From an uncultured Eubacteriales bacterium (GTDB lineage Bacteria > Bacillota > Clostridia > TANB77 > CAG-508), in contig CABUJR010000010.1 of assembly GCA_902492015.1 (NCBI GenBank), forward strand, positions 1-53,096: a stretch of DNA of 53,096 bases, given 5' to 3'. The notes beneath the pieces were generated by a model. The model had not been told where the DNA came from. It did not search any database and worked only from the letters and a program-made list of their open reading frames with translations. Position 1 is the first letter of the stretch; each line of letters opens with the position of its first letter. A program made the translations under genes and the position numbers. Positions 1 through 8,411 of this stretch are shown piece after piece.

Positions 1-370
1 CTACTTCATTTTTTATATTATTAGAATTAAAATAATTTAAAAATATATTATAATTTTCTTTATTTAAATAATATATTTTATAAATATTTTTACTATATAA
101 ATAATTTTCTATATTAATATTTTTTTCTTTTAAAAATATTATTAATTCAAGTGTTTTTTGTGTTTTTTTTATTTTATTTATTAATTCTATAAAATCATAT
201 TCTCCTAAAATATTATTGCTTAAAATTAATAAATCTATATTTTCTATCTCTTCTAATATTTCAAGTACTCCTTCTTGATATGGAATATCTTTTCCTACTA
301 TTTCTAAATCACTTTCTTTTTTCAATTTTTCATTTATATATGTATCACCTATTGCTGTAACTATTTTCAA
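1..370 (-). CDS. Partial protein of a VirB4-linked locus, possibly receiver/CpaE-like N-terminus
   Basis: An open frame runs leftward off the window edge and gives about 123 residues. It starts at TTG (368-370), overlapping the stop of the VirB4-like gene in the sequence TTGA, with an AAGGAG Shine-Dalgarno about 8 bases upstream; this looks like translational coupling. The protein starts MKIVTAIGDTYIN and has an alternating beta/alpha pattern with a hydrophobic strand (IDLLILSNN) like a response-receiver fold. Such domains precede ParA-like ATPases in TadZ/CpaE proteins, so that is my best guess, but the diagnostic C-terminal part lies outside the window. Its partner role with the VirB4-like ATPase is inferred from the overlap only. 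Confidence 0.6.
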   Translation of the reverse strand, partial: MKIVTAIGDTYINEKLKKESDLEIVGKDIPYQEGVLEILEEIENIDLLILSNNILGEYDFIELINKIKKTQKTLELIIFLKEKNINIENYLYSKNIYKIYYLNKENYNIFLNYFNSNNIKNEV

Positions 371-2136
371 GAAATCATCTCCTTTTCTTCCATTGAAGCT
401 TCAACTTTTACTAAAATATGATTATCTCCAATAAACATTAAGCTTTCTCCCCTTTTTAAAGATTTAATTTCTATTTTTTCCTTTTCAGAAATATTAGCAA
501 ATTTCTCCAAAATTAATATGTTTTCTTCTTCTAAAGAGAAAAAAGATTTTATGCTAGAATTATTTAAAATACTTTTTCCATAAGTTCCATTATCTAAACT
601 AAATAAATCTGAAACATCTTGAGTTATAGCAACTGCACTTCCACCATATTTTCTTATTGTTTTAAAAATTTTATAAATAAAACTTGCTACAAATTTATTT
701 GAAGTTATTCCTATTAATCTCCATATTTCATCTAAATATATCGCTTTGTTTTTAGTTCTATCTTTTTTTATCTTATCCCAAAAAAGTTCTGTAAATATAT
801 ACATTCCATATTTTAAATTTTCTTCTCCAAGCTCATATATATCTGCAACAATCAACTTATTATCTATTTCTACATTAGTATAATTATTTAAAAATTTAAG
901 TGAACCAAAAATAAATGGATATAGTTTTCTTTTAAAGTAAAGCGAATTTATATCATCTCCTAGATAATTATATAAATCTTCTAAAATAGGCATATCTTCA
1001 CTTTTTTTAAAAACTTTTTCATTATAAGTATTTGTTTTATAAAGTGAATTATCATCAAATGTTATTCCTTTTTTATTATAAACTCCTATTAATTTTTCTT
1101 CTAAAACAGCAATTTTTTCTTCATCTAATTCTCCAAATACTAAACTAAAAAATCCTCTTAGTTTTCCTATCTTAGTGGTTAAAAAACCTTTTTCTTCTTC
1201 TATACTATCTTCTCTTATATCAAATATATTAATATATGAATTTGAAGTTGGTCCGAATTTAATACAAACTCCAGATAAATTTTCACAAATTTTATTATAC
1301 TCTCTTTCTGGATCTATAATATATTGTTCTAATCCTAACATACGATATCTTTGTATTAAAAGTTTTGTATAAAAAGACTTTCCTGCACCACTTGTTCCAA
1401 ATATACACATATTGGCATTTTTATATTTATTTCTATTGAATCTATCTACTAAAACTATAGAATTATTATACATATTTGTTCCTATAAAAATACCATCTTC
1501 ATCACATAAATTAGATGATATAAATGGATAAGTAGACATTAAACCGGTTGTTAAGATATTTCTTTGTGCTACATTTTTTATATCTTTACTATTTTCCATT
1601 ATAGGTATACAAGATAAAAAGGCTTGTTCTTCTCTAAAATTTGCTTTTCTGGTCATCATTCCAGAAGCTTGCAATATTCCTTCTACTTTATTAATATTTC
1701 TATATAACTCTTTTTCATCTTCTGCAATTACATTAATATAAGTATAAAGAAAATAAATATCTTCATTATTTACTTGCATTTCTTTTCTTATATATTTTGC
1801 ATCATTATATGAATATGCTGCAATATCAATATCTTCTCTGTTTTGATTTCCTGATTTTAAATCAACTCCAACATTTCCTATAAAATAAGTTAAATCTTTT
1901 ATCGTTTTATATGTATCTTGTTTTTCATAAAAACAAGATATGTTCATATTTATATTTGTATTTATTAAATTTTTAAAAATTATGTCATTATATTCTCTAT
2001 AATAATCAATTACTATAATTCCTGCAAAAAATATTCCATCTATTTCCAAAAACTTTGGATTTTTATTATTTATATAACTTGGAGACATTTTATCTTTTGT
2101 ATTTAGTATTCCATCATAAAAAGTTTCTATAATCAT
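367..2136 (-). CDS. VirB4/TraE-like ATPase of a type IV secretion or conjugation system
   Basis: 589 residues. A Walker A motif GTSGAGKS lies at about 247-254 and a Walker B AIYLDEIW at about 465-472, followed by a conserved ITQDVSDL stretch, the usual C-terminal HerA/FtsK-like ATPase pattern of VirB4/TraE. The first 230 residues match the N-terminal VirB4 region in layout, including a GILQASGMMTRKANFREEQAF-type segment before the ATPase core. VirB4 proteins power substrate transfer and pilus or channel assembly on the inner face of the membrane. The protein is shorter than the roughly 650-850 residues common in Firmicute VirB4s; the upstream gene may supply the missing N-terminal part. ATG start with GAGGAGAG immediately upstream. 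Confidence 0.82.
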   Translation of the reverse strand: MIIETFYDGILNTKDKMSPSYINNKNPKFLEIDGIFFAGIIVIDYYREYNDIIFKNLINTNINMNISCFYEKQDTYKTIKDLTYFIGNVGVDLKSGNQNREDIDIAAYSYNDAKYIRKEMQVNNEDIYFLYTYINVIAEDEKELYRNINKVEGILQASGMMTRKANFREEQAFLSCIPIMENSKDIKNVAQRNILTTGLMSTYPFISSNLCDEDGIFIGTNMYNNSIVLVDRFNRNKYKNANMCIFGTSGAGKSFYTKLLIQRYRMLGLEQYIIDPEREYNKICENLSGVCIKFGPTSNSYINIFDIREDSIEEEKGFLTTKIGKLRGFFSLVFGELDEEKIAVLEEKLIGVYNKKGITFDDNSLYKTNTYNEKVFKKSEDMPILEDLYNYLGDDINSLYFKRKLYPFIFGSLKFLNNYTNVEIDNKLIVADIYELGEENLKYGMYIFTELFWDKIKKDRTKNKAIYLDEIWRLIGITSNKFVASFIYKIFKTIRKYGGSAVAITQDVSDLFSLDNGTYGKSILNNSSIKSFFSLEEENILILEKFANISEKEKIEIKSLKRGESLMFIGDNHILVKVEASMEEKEMIS

Positions 2137-2143
2137 CTCTCCT

Positions 2144-2719
2144 CTATATTTGATTTTTTTCTTTAAATTTGGGATTTAAAAAAGAATTTAAAATTATTTC
2201 TATTTCAGTTTGGGAATTAATTTCATATATCGTATTACCACATCTTGATAAAGTCTCTTTTATTTTTAAATAGCATTCTTTTAAATAATTAAATGCTAGA
2301 TTTTCATTAAAATTAGTATCATTTTTCTTTTCTTCAAAAACATATTTAACTATTATATAAAAATTTTTTGAAGCAGCTTTATTTAATTCATTTTTATTTT
2401 GTATAAATTCAATATACTTTTCTATTAAATCTTTTAATTTCTGATTCTCTTCTTTTTCTGAAATTTCTTTAAGATTATAAAAATATTTGGATAAATTTTC
2501 TTTTTTACTTTGAATAATTATTTGAATATCAAAATCACAGGTTTTTAAAAATAATTTATAAGAATTTAAAATAGCTTCTTTTTCTAGATTAGATTTTAAA
2601 TCATAATTTATTGGAATTATCTTTATAATTTTTATATATTTATTTTTACTAACAATAATACCATTTTCTATTATTTTATCAAAAGGAAGCCAGTCTTGTG
2701 TTGTTTTATTTCTTTTAAT
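2144..2719 (-). CDS. VirB4-linked protein of unknown function, apparent ATT start
   Basis: A 191-residue open frame ends 7 bases before the VirB4-like gene. It has no ATG, GTG or TTG in a useful place: the frame is closed upstream by a stop, and the first sensible codon is ATT at 2717-2719, six bases after a perfect AAAGGAG. It begins NKTTQDWLPFDKIIENGII and contains two mixed alpha/beta segments; the text is typical coding sequence for this genome (AGA Arg, few stops in frame only). The sequence resembles a VirB4-associated N-terminal module, so it could be the split-off front of the ATPase or a separate T4SS component. ATT is a known but rare initiator (infC). Missed by standard start-codon rules. 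Confidence 0.6.
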   Translation of the reverse strand: MKRNKTTQDWLPFDKIIENGIIVSKNKYIKIIKIIPINYDLKSNLEKEAILNSYKLFLKTCDFDIQIIIQSKKENLSKYFYNLKEISEKEENQKLKDLIEKYIEFIQNKNELNKAASKNFYIIVKYVFEEKKNDTNFNENLAFNYLKECYLKIKETLSRCGNTIYEINSQTEIEIILNSFLNPKFKEKNQI

Positions 2720-2795
2720 ATTTATCTCCTTTCTTGAGTTATTTTTTAAAGCAATTTGTTGTAATTTTTATAATGAGAATTTATTAAATTTTGAT

Positions 2796-2827
2796 AAAAA
2801 AAACATGAAAATCTTCTGATTTTCATG
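2796..2827 (-). terminator. Intrinsic terminator, minus strand
   Basis: A 10-bp stem (2804-2813 with 2818-2827, loop TTCT) is followed on the minus strand by eight T. It lies just upstream of the VirB4 locus, so it would stop minus-strand transcription arriving from the gyrB side. Confidence 0.7.
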
Positions 2828-2932
2828 CCCCAATTATTTTTATAGATAATACAATAATTTTTTTCTTATGTCAATAATTTTCCAAAAATTTCCTATTTAT
2901 TTTTCGAATAAAATTTTAAAATTTACTCATAC

Positions 2933-3402
2933 TATAATTATAAAATTTATATTAGCCTAGCTTAGAGCAAAATATTATTAATTCTATATTAGTAATATTA
3001 GTTCGAGTTAAGATATAATATATTGAAGAAATCCTTTAGTGTATTATGTCGGACACAAGGAATATATTATTTATATAATAGCTTTTTACTAAATCTTATT
3101 TAGAAGAATTTTAATTATATTATTAAAATTTTAATGAAAGGTTTGAAATTAAATAATATATTTGAAGTCGTGATTATTCTTTTATTCAAAAGTGGTTATT
3201 TATAATCCTACGGGATGAATATAGCTATTTAGAGTGGATTTGTAGTCTAGCAAAGAATTAATATATTTGATATATAGCTTACTTGCATAGTAATATGTAA
3301 TAGGTTAAACTATTAGATATATTAGTTTTAGCTGAAAGTTAATATAAGTTTTAGGATGATAAAATGCCATAAAGTGAATTCTTTATGGCATTATCATTTT
3401 TT
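2933..3402 (+). ncRNA. Candidate long structured non-coding RNA
   Basis: No open frame of note in either strand over about 570 bases, yet the sequence is packed with separate hairpins. Seen on the plus strand: a nested stem at about 3015-3074 (ATAATATATT pairing with AATATATTAT, enclosing CCTT/AAGG and GTGT/ACAC); CTAAAT/ATTTAG near 3095; a hairpin AUCC-UACG-GGAU near 3207-3220, a C(UACG)G tetraloop of the very stable UNCG class; TTACT/AGTAA near 3282-3298; TAATAG/CTATTA near 3298-3316; then a strong terminator at 3364-3402. A TATAAT lies at 2933-2938 but has no good -35. The UNCG loop only forms in the plus-strand RNA, which sets the likely direction. I could not match it to tmRNA, RNase P RNA, 6S or SRP RNA. 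Boundaries are guesses. Confidence 0.4.
3361..3402. terminator. Bidirectional terminator between gyrB and the RNA candidate
   Basis: An 11-bp perfect stem (3364-3374 with 3381-3391, loop TGAATT) is followed on the plus strand by TATCATTTTTT and on the minus strand by TTTTATC. It lies right behind the gyrB stop codon and can end gyrB on the minus strand and a plus-strand transcript from the left. Confidence 0.75.
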
Positions 3403-5329
3403 AAATATCTAAGTTCTTTACATATTTAGCATTTTGTTCTATAAATTCTCTTCTTGGATTAACTTCATCACCCATTAATAAAGAGAAAATTTTATCTGCA
3501 GAAATTGCATCATCCATTGTTACTTTTATTAATGTTCTTGTTTCTGGGTTCATTGTTGTTTCCCATAATTGTTCAGGGTTCATTTCTCCTAAACCTTTAT
3601 ATCTTTGAATTCCAACTTGATCTCTTGAAATTCCTTTTTCTTCTAATATTTTAAATTGTCTATCAAGATCTTCATCTGTATAACAATAAATATCTTCCAT
3701 TCCTTTTTTAGATAATTTATATAATGGTGGTTGAGCAAGATATACATTTCCATTTTCAATTAATGGTCTCATATATCTAAAGAAAAATGTTAATAATAAT
3801 GTTCTAATATGTGCTCCATCAACATCAGCATCTGCCATTATTATAACTTTTCCATATCTTATTTTGGTTATATCAAAATCAGGACCAATTCCAGCTCCTA
3901 CAGCTAAAATTACTGGATTTAATTTATCATTTCCATAAATTTTATCAGCTCTTGCTTTTTCAACATTAAGCATTTTTCCCCAAAGTGGAAGTATTGCTTG
4001 AAATTTTCTATCTCTTCCCTGTTTTGCACTTCCACCTGCAGAATCTCCCTCAACTATATAAACTTCACATTCATCTGCAACTTTACTACTACAATCTGCA
4101 AGTTTTCCTGGTAATGTAGATGTTTCAAGTGAGTTTTTCTTTCTTACTAATTCTCTTGCTTTTCTTGCTGCTTCTCTTGCTCTTGAAGCACTTATACATT
4201 TTTCTAATATTGCTTTTGCAACATTTGGATTTTCTTCTAAAAAGTTAGCTAAATGTTCATTTACCATTGATTGAACAACACCTGTAACTTCACTATTTCC
4301 TAGTTTAGTTTTTGTTTGTCCTTCAAATTGTGGCTCTTTTACTTTGACTGAAATAACTGCTGTTATTCCCTCTCTTATATCATCACCTTGTAGATTTGAA
4401 TCTTTTTCTTTTAAAATATTTTTTGCTCTTGCATAGTCATTAAATACTTTTGTTAAAGATCTTTTAAATCCTTCTAAGTGTGTTCCACCTTCTATTGTAT
4501 TTATATTATTAACAAATGTATAAATACTTTCTGAATAACTTGTAGTATATTGTATAGCTATTTCAACAGGATATTCCCCATCTTTTTCTATATATATTGG
4601 TGTAGGATGTAATTTTTCTTTACTTTTATTTAAATATTCTACAAAAGAAATTAATCCTCCTTCAAAACAGAATTTTCCTTTCTTTGGAACTTCTTCTCTT
4701 TTATCTTCAACTTCTATATTAAGACCTTTTGTTAAAAATGCCATTTCTCTAAATCTGTTTTCTAATATTTCATATTCATAATCTAATGTTTCAAATATCT
4801 TATCATCAGCTAAAAATCTAACTTTTGTTCCTGTTTTATCTGAATCTCCAATTCTTGTTAATGTTTTTACAGTTTTTCCTCTTTCAAAGCTCATTTGGAA
4901 AATTCCACCATCTCTTTGAATTGTAACTTCTGTCCATTGTGATAGAGCATTTACTACAGAAGCTCCAACACCATGAAGTCCTCCAGAGACTTTATATCCA
5001 CTATCTCCACCGAATTTTCCTCCAGCATGTAAAACAGTATAAACAGTTTCTGCTGCTGATAAACCAGTTTTTGCATGTTTATCTACTGGTATTCCTCTAC
5101 CATCATCTTCAACACAAATTATATTTCCTGGTTCTATTGTAATGTATATATTTTTACAATATCCTGCTAAAGCCTCATCTACTGCATTATCCACTATTTC
5201 ATATACTAAATGATGTAAGCCTCTTACAGAAACACTTCCTATATACATTCCTGGTCTTTTTCTTACTGCTTCTAGTCCTTCTAATACTTGAATTTGATCA
5301 GCCTTGTATTCATGCTCAAATTTTTCCAT
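3401..5329 (-). CDS. gyrB: DNA gyrase subunit B
   Basis: 642 residues, the usual GyrB length. It forms the ATPase half of gyrase, which puts negative supercoils into DNA. The GHKL ATPase domain shows DNAVDEAL (catalytic Glu/Asn region), DDGRGIP and GGLHGVGASVVNALS; the TOPRIM domain shows EGDSAGGSAKQGRD and DADVDGAHIRTLL; the C-terminus has QRYKGLGEMNPEQLWETTMNP, diagnostic for GyrB/ParE. GyrB rather than ParE is favoured by position at the end of the dnaA-dnaN-recF operon. AAGGAGG precedes the ATG, 15 bases after the remB stop. gyrA, often next, is not here; the leftward neighbour is an RNA candidate and a T4SS-like locus. Confidence 0.97.
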   Translation of the reverse strand: MEKFEHEYKADQIQVLEGLEAVRKRPGMYIGSVSVRGLHHLVYEIVDNAVDEALAGYCKNIYITIEPGNIICVEDDGRGIPVDKHAKTGLSAAETVYTVLHAGGKFGGDSGYKVSGGLHGVGASVVNALSQWTEVTIQRDGGIFQMSFERGKTVKTLTRIGDSDKTGTKVRFLADDKIFETLDYEYEILENRFREMAFLTKGLNIEVEDKREEVPKKGKFCFEGGLISFVEYLNKSKEKLHPTPIYIEKDGEYPVEIAIQYTTSYSESIYTFVNNINTIEGGTHLEGFKRSLTKVFNDYARAKNILKEKDSNLQGDDIREGITAVISVKVKEPQFEGQTKTKLGNSEVTGVVQSMVNEHLANFLEENPNVAKAILEKCISASRAREAARKARELVRKKNSLETSTLPGKLADCSSKVADECEVYIVEGDSAGGSAKQGRDRKFQAILPLWGKMLNVEKARADKIYGNDKLNPVILAVGAGIGPDFDITKIRYGKVIIMADADVDGAHIRTLLLTFFFRYMRPLIENGNVYLAQPPLYKLSKKGMEDIYCYTDEDLDRQFKILEEKGISRDQVGIQRYKGLGEMNPEQLWETTMNPETRTLIKVTMDDAISADKIFSLLMGDEVNPRREFIEQNAKYVKNLDI

Positions 5330-5344
5330 TTTTTCCTCCTTAAG

Positions 5345-5590
5345 TTATATCAACCTTTTTGTAATTGTACTTGTACCAATTTTTGTGATATATCCCTTTA
5401 TTTTTTTATCATTTTCAGTCAATATAAAAGATTTTTCACATTCATCAGATACATTTAATATATCCTTCTTTTCTGTTAAATCATTATACATTGACTTATA
5501 TTCTTTTGTATTTTTTATATATTCTAAATTGAATATTCCAATAATATCTTTATTTTTTATAATAACATCTTTTCCTATATGTAAAAACAT
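5345..5590 (-). CDS. remB: RemB-like small regulator (DUF370 family)
   Basis: 81 residues starting MFLHIGKDVIIKNKDIIGIF, which matches the start of Bacillus subtilis YaaB/RemB (MYIHLGDDF..DIVGIFD). It lies between recF and gyrB, exactly where remB lies in B. subtilis. RemB belongs to the same DUF370 family as the DNA-binding matrix regulator RemA. The C-terminal KGYITKIGTSTITKR segment is basic, in keeping with nucleic-acid contact. Spaced 17 bases from recF and 15 bases from gyrB, so cotranscribed with both. The biochemical role of RemB is poorly known; the call rests on fold family and synteny. Confidence 0.8.
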   Translation of the reverse strand: MFLHIGKDVIIKNKDIIGIFNLEYIKNTKEYKSMYNDLTEKKDILNVSDECEKSFILTENDKKIKGYITKIGTSTITKRLI

Positions 5591-5607
5591 TTTAAAATCC
5601 TTTCTAT

Positions 5608-6678
5608 TTAAGTTTCTTTACAAACTCCTTTTTCTACAAAAAAGTTAGATGCTTTTTTATTTAATTCAATTTTATCTGTACAAGTTATAATTACTTGATT
5701 TCCTTCTATATTTTCTAAAAAACTTTTTCTTCTTTGATTATCAAGTTCTGACATGAAATCATCTAATAATAATATTGGATTTTCATTCAGTTCATCTTTT
5801 ACAATTTGAAGCTCACATAATTTTAAAGTTAATACTGCTGTTCTTTGTTGTCCTTGTGAACCAAAGATTGCAACAGGTCTATTATTTATATATATCATAA
5901 AATCATCTCTATGTACACCTGTTGCTGTAAATCCTCTTTTTATATCTATTTGCCTTGATTTTTTTAAATTTTCTAAAAATGATTCTTTATCTTTACTGTT
6001 TGATATATATCTTATTTTTATATCTTCTTTTCCACTTTTTGTTATCAAATTGTGGAAAACTTCTAACTTATTTGAAAATTTATCAATAAAATATTTTCTA
6101 TATTCAAAAATTTTATAAGAATATTCTGATAAAGTTTCGTCCCAAATATCTAGCATATTTACACTTTTATTTTCAAACTTAATTTGCCTTAGATAATTAT
6201 TTCTTTGCTCTAAAGCTTTATTATAGGTATTAAGTAAATGTATATAATTAGGTTTCAGAGAACTTATCATCATATCTAGAAATTTTCTTCTTCTTTGAGG
6301 CCCATCTTTTATTATTTCAATATCATCTGGAGTAAAAGTTACTATATTTATTTTTCCAACAACATCACTAATTTTTTTTTGATTAATATCATTTATATAA
6401 AAAAGTTTTTTATTATCTATTTTTGCTGTTATCTTTCCTTCTCTATCTATCTTCTCATAAAAAACTTCTACTTTAGCACTTTCTTCTCCAAATTTTATTA
6501 AATCACTATCTTTCTTTGCTCTAAAAGATTTTCCATAAGAACATAAAAAGATTGCCTCAATTATATTAGTTTTTCCTTGAGCATTATTTCCATATATAAT
6601 ATTAATATCTGGATTTAAAATTATATTTTGTTTTTCATAATTTCTAAAATTTTCTAATGATATTTCTTTTATGTGCAT
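5608..6678 (-). CDS. recF: DNA replication and repair protein RecF
   Basis: 356 residues, normal for RecF. This SMC-like ATPase loads RecA at single-strand gaps together with RecO and RecR. It begins MHIKEISLENFRNYEKQNI, the typical RecF start, with a Walker A GNNAQGKT at 30-37. Near the C-terminus the ABC signature region reads FGSQGQQRT and the Walker B reads PILLLDDFMSELD. It sits between a small membrane-protein gene and remB in the leftward replication operon. Confidence 0.96.
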   Translation of the reverse strand: MHIKEISLENFRNYEKQNIILNPDINIIYGNNAQGKTNIIEAIFLCSYGKSFRAKKDSDLIKFGEESAKVEVFYEKIDREGKITAKIDNKKLFYINDINQKKISDVVGKINIVTFTPDDIEIIKDGPQRRRKFLDMMISSLKPNYIHLLNTYNKALEQRNNYLRQIKFENKSVNMLDIWDETLSEYSYKIFEYRKYFIDKFSNKLEVFHNLITKSGKEDIKIRYISNSKDKESFLENLKKSRQIDIKRGFTATGVHRDDFMIYINNRPVAIFGSQGQQRTAVLTLKLCELQIVKDELNENPILLLDDFMSELDNQRRKSFLENIEGNQVIITCTDKIELNKKASNFFVEKGVCKET

Positions 6679-6693
6679 CTTTTTATCCCTTTA

Positions 6694-6900
6694 TTATAAC
6701 ATACTCCAAAGCCAACCTAATATTGATTTTACAAATATAAAAACAAAAATTACTAATAAAGTTCCTAAAACAATATATCCAACATTTATTTTCATTCCTG
6801 TTTGTTCAAAAATTTTTTCTGAAATACCATCAAACTTTTTAGTAATTCCAAAAAATATATTTGTTGCTTTTTCATAAATTTCTTTTAATTTATCTTCCAC
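6694..6900 (-). CDS. Small single-pass membrane protein in the dnaN-recF gap
   Basis: 68 residues from a GTG start, with a good GAGGGGG site a few bases upstream. The first 38 residues are a charged amphipathic stretch (LKEIYEKATNIFFGITKKF), then residues 40-66 form one strongly hydrophobic helix ending ILGWLWSML. I know no named family. In most Firmicutes this place is held by the S4-domain RNA-binding protein YaaA, which is absent here. Spacing of 15 bases to recF and 76 bases to dnaN implies cotranscription. An opposite-strand frame overlaps it but lacks a ribosome binding site. Confidence 0.72.
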   Translation of the reverse strand: MEDKLKEIYEKATNIFFGITKKFDGISEKIFEQTGMKINVGYIVLGTLLVIFVFIFVKSILGWLWSML

Positions 6901-6976
6901 TTTATCCCCCTCTTTCTATATATTGAATATAGAAATTCGTATATTTTTCCACTTTTTGTACAAAAAATGTGGATAA

Positions 6977-8092
6977 CTATTCTTTCATTTTTATAGGTAA
7001 AATCATATAGATATAATCACCATCTTCTACTGGTTTAATTATACATGGAGATCTATTTGTACCAAATTCTATATAAACTTCTTCATCATCTATTGCTTTT
7101 AATGCATCTAAGAAAAATCTTGGATTAAATCCTATTTCAAGCTCTTTACCTTCTGTTTCTACATAAATTTCTTCTTTTGCATCGCCTGTTTGGTTTGCAC
7201 AAGAAATTGTAACTTTTCCAATTTCAATATTTATTTTTACTGGATATTTCTTTTCTTTTTCTATTGATGATGATGAAATAAGTAAAATTCTTTCAAAACA
7301 GTTTTGAATATTGTTTTTATTGACTTTTACTCTTGTTTCCCATGTTTTTGGAATAGTATTTGAATATTTTAAAAATTCTCCATCTAAAAGACGTGTTACT
7401 ATTTTACAATTTTCCATTTCAAATAATGCTTGATTTCTTGATATTCCTATTTTTACATAATCAAAAGAATCTGAAATTATTTTATTTACTTCATTTAAAG
7501 TTTTTCCTGGAATAACACTACTAAAATTATTAGTTACTTTATCTATATTTTTGCTCTTAATTGCTAATCTATATCCATCTACTGCTACTACATTTAATTT
7601 ATTATCTTCTACTTCAAACAAACATCCTGTAAATATTGGTCTATTTTCTTCTGTACTAACAGCAAATATAGTTTTTCTAATCATATTTTTTAATGTAGTT
7701 TGTTCTATTTCAATAGAATTATCTACATTTATTCTTGGAAGTTCAGGAAATTCATCTGGATTCATTGTAGCAAGTTTATATAAAGAACCTTCACATTCTA
7801 TTTCTAATAAGTTATTTTCATTAAGTGCTATTTTTATTTCTGTTGAAGGTAATCTTTTTATAATTTCACTAAACATGGTAGCATTTACAACTGTATTTCC
7901 TTGTTCTTCTATTTTGGCTTCTAGAATATATTCTATTCCTATTTCTAAATCATAAGAAGTTAATTTTAATTCATTATCATTTGTTTGTATTAATATTCCT
8001 TCTAATACAGGCATTGTTGTTTTAGAAGCAACACCATTAATAACGGAATTAATACCTTTAAGGATTTTTTCTTTTTCACAAATAACTTTCAT
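6977..8092 (-). CDS. dnaN: DNA polymerase III sliding clamp, beta subunit
   Basis: 371 residues, typical of the beta clamp, which forms a ring that tethers the polymerase to DNA. The N-terminus MKVICEKEKILKGINSVINGVASKTTMPVLEGI, read in parts, is diagnostic, as are TRLLDGEF (domain 2) and the C-terminal YMILPIKM, the ligand-pocket strand of the third domain. Three DnaN repeats of about 120 residues fit the length. It lies downstream of dnaA across a 319-base gap that carries half of the origin. AAAGGAGAAAG precedes the ATG. Confidence 0.97.
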   Translation of the reverse strand: MKVICEKEKILKGINSVINGVASKTTMPVLEGILIQTNDNELKLTSYDLEIGIEYILEAKIEEQGNTVVNATMFSEIIKRLPSTEIKIALNENNLLEIECEGSLYKLATMNPDEFPELPRINVDNSIEIEQTTLKNMIRKTIFAVSTEENRPIFTGCLFEVEDNKLNVVAVDGYRLAIKSKNIDKVTNNFSSVIPGKTLNEVNKIISDSFDYVKIGISRNQALFEMENCKIVTRLLDGEFLKYSNTIPKTWETRVKVNKNNIQNCFERILLISSSSIEKEKKYPVKINIEIGKVTISCANQTGDAKEEIYVETEGKELEIGFNPRFFLDALKAIDDEEVYIEFGTNRSPCIIKPVEDGDYIYMILPIKMKE

Positions 8093-8411
8093 TTTCTTTC
8101 TCCTTTAAATAATTAATATAAATAGTAGTATTAGTTGTAGGTGTTGTGGATTTGGTGGAAAACTCATCAAAGTATTTATTTCCCTAGTAAAAATCATGTG
8201 TAAAACTTTGTGAATAAGTTTTCTATTTATCCACATTATTCAATATCATTTGTGAATAAGGAGTTATTAACAAGATTTATACATGTTTTTCACATCTTAT
8301 TGTGGAAAACCTTTCTCGCTATTCCGTAAGAGTTAATAGCTCCTCTTTAGTAAAAAAATATGTTTGCAAAACATTGATTTTGTTTTGTGCTAATTTTTAT
8401 TTATATATTAA
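8093..8411. other. oriC: oriC, dnaA-dnaN half: DnaA boxes, DnaA-trio-like run and putative unwinding element
   Basis: This gene-free gap holds an exact DnaA box TTATCCACA at 8227-8235, the variants TTATTCACA on the minus strand at 8209-8217 and 8251-8259, and TTTTCCACA on the minus strand at 8301-8309. Next to dnaN, two tandem box-like sites (8145-8153 and 8154-8162) abut a run TAGTAGTATTAGTTGTAG (8123-8140) that reads as six 3-mers close to the DnaA-trio motif of B. subtilis, followed by an AT stretch (8103-8122). The order box, short G-rich spacer, trio, AT-rich DUE on the dnaN side matches the basal unwinding system known in Firmicutes. Confidence 0.82.

Noticed and set aside
2830..3402. 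tmRNA, RNase P RNA, 6S or SRP RNA in the structured region
   Set aside because: None of their conserved sequence blocks was found on either strand.
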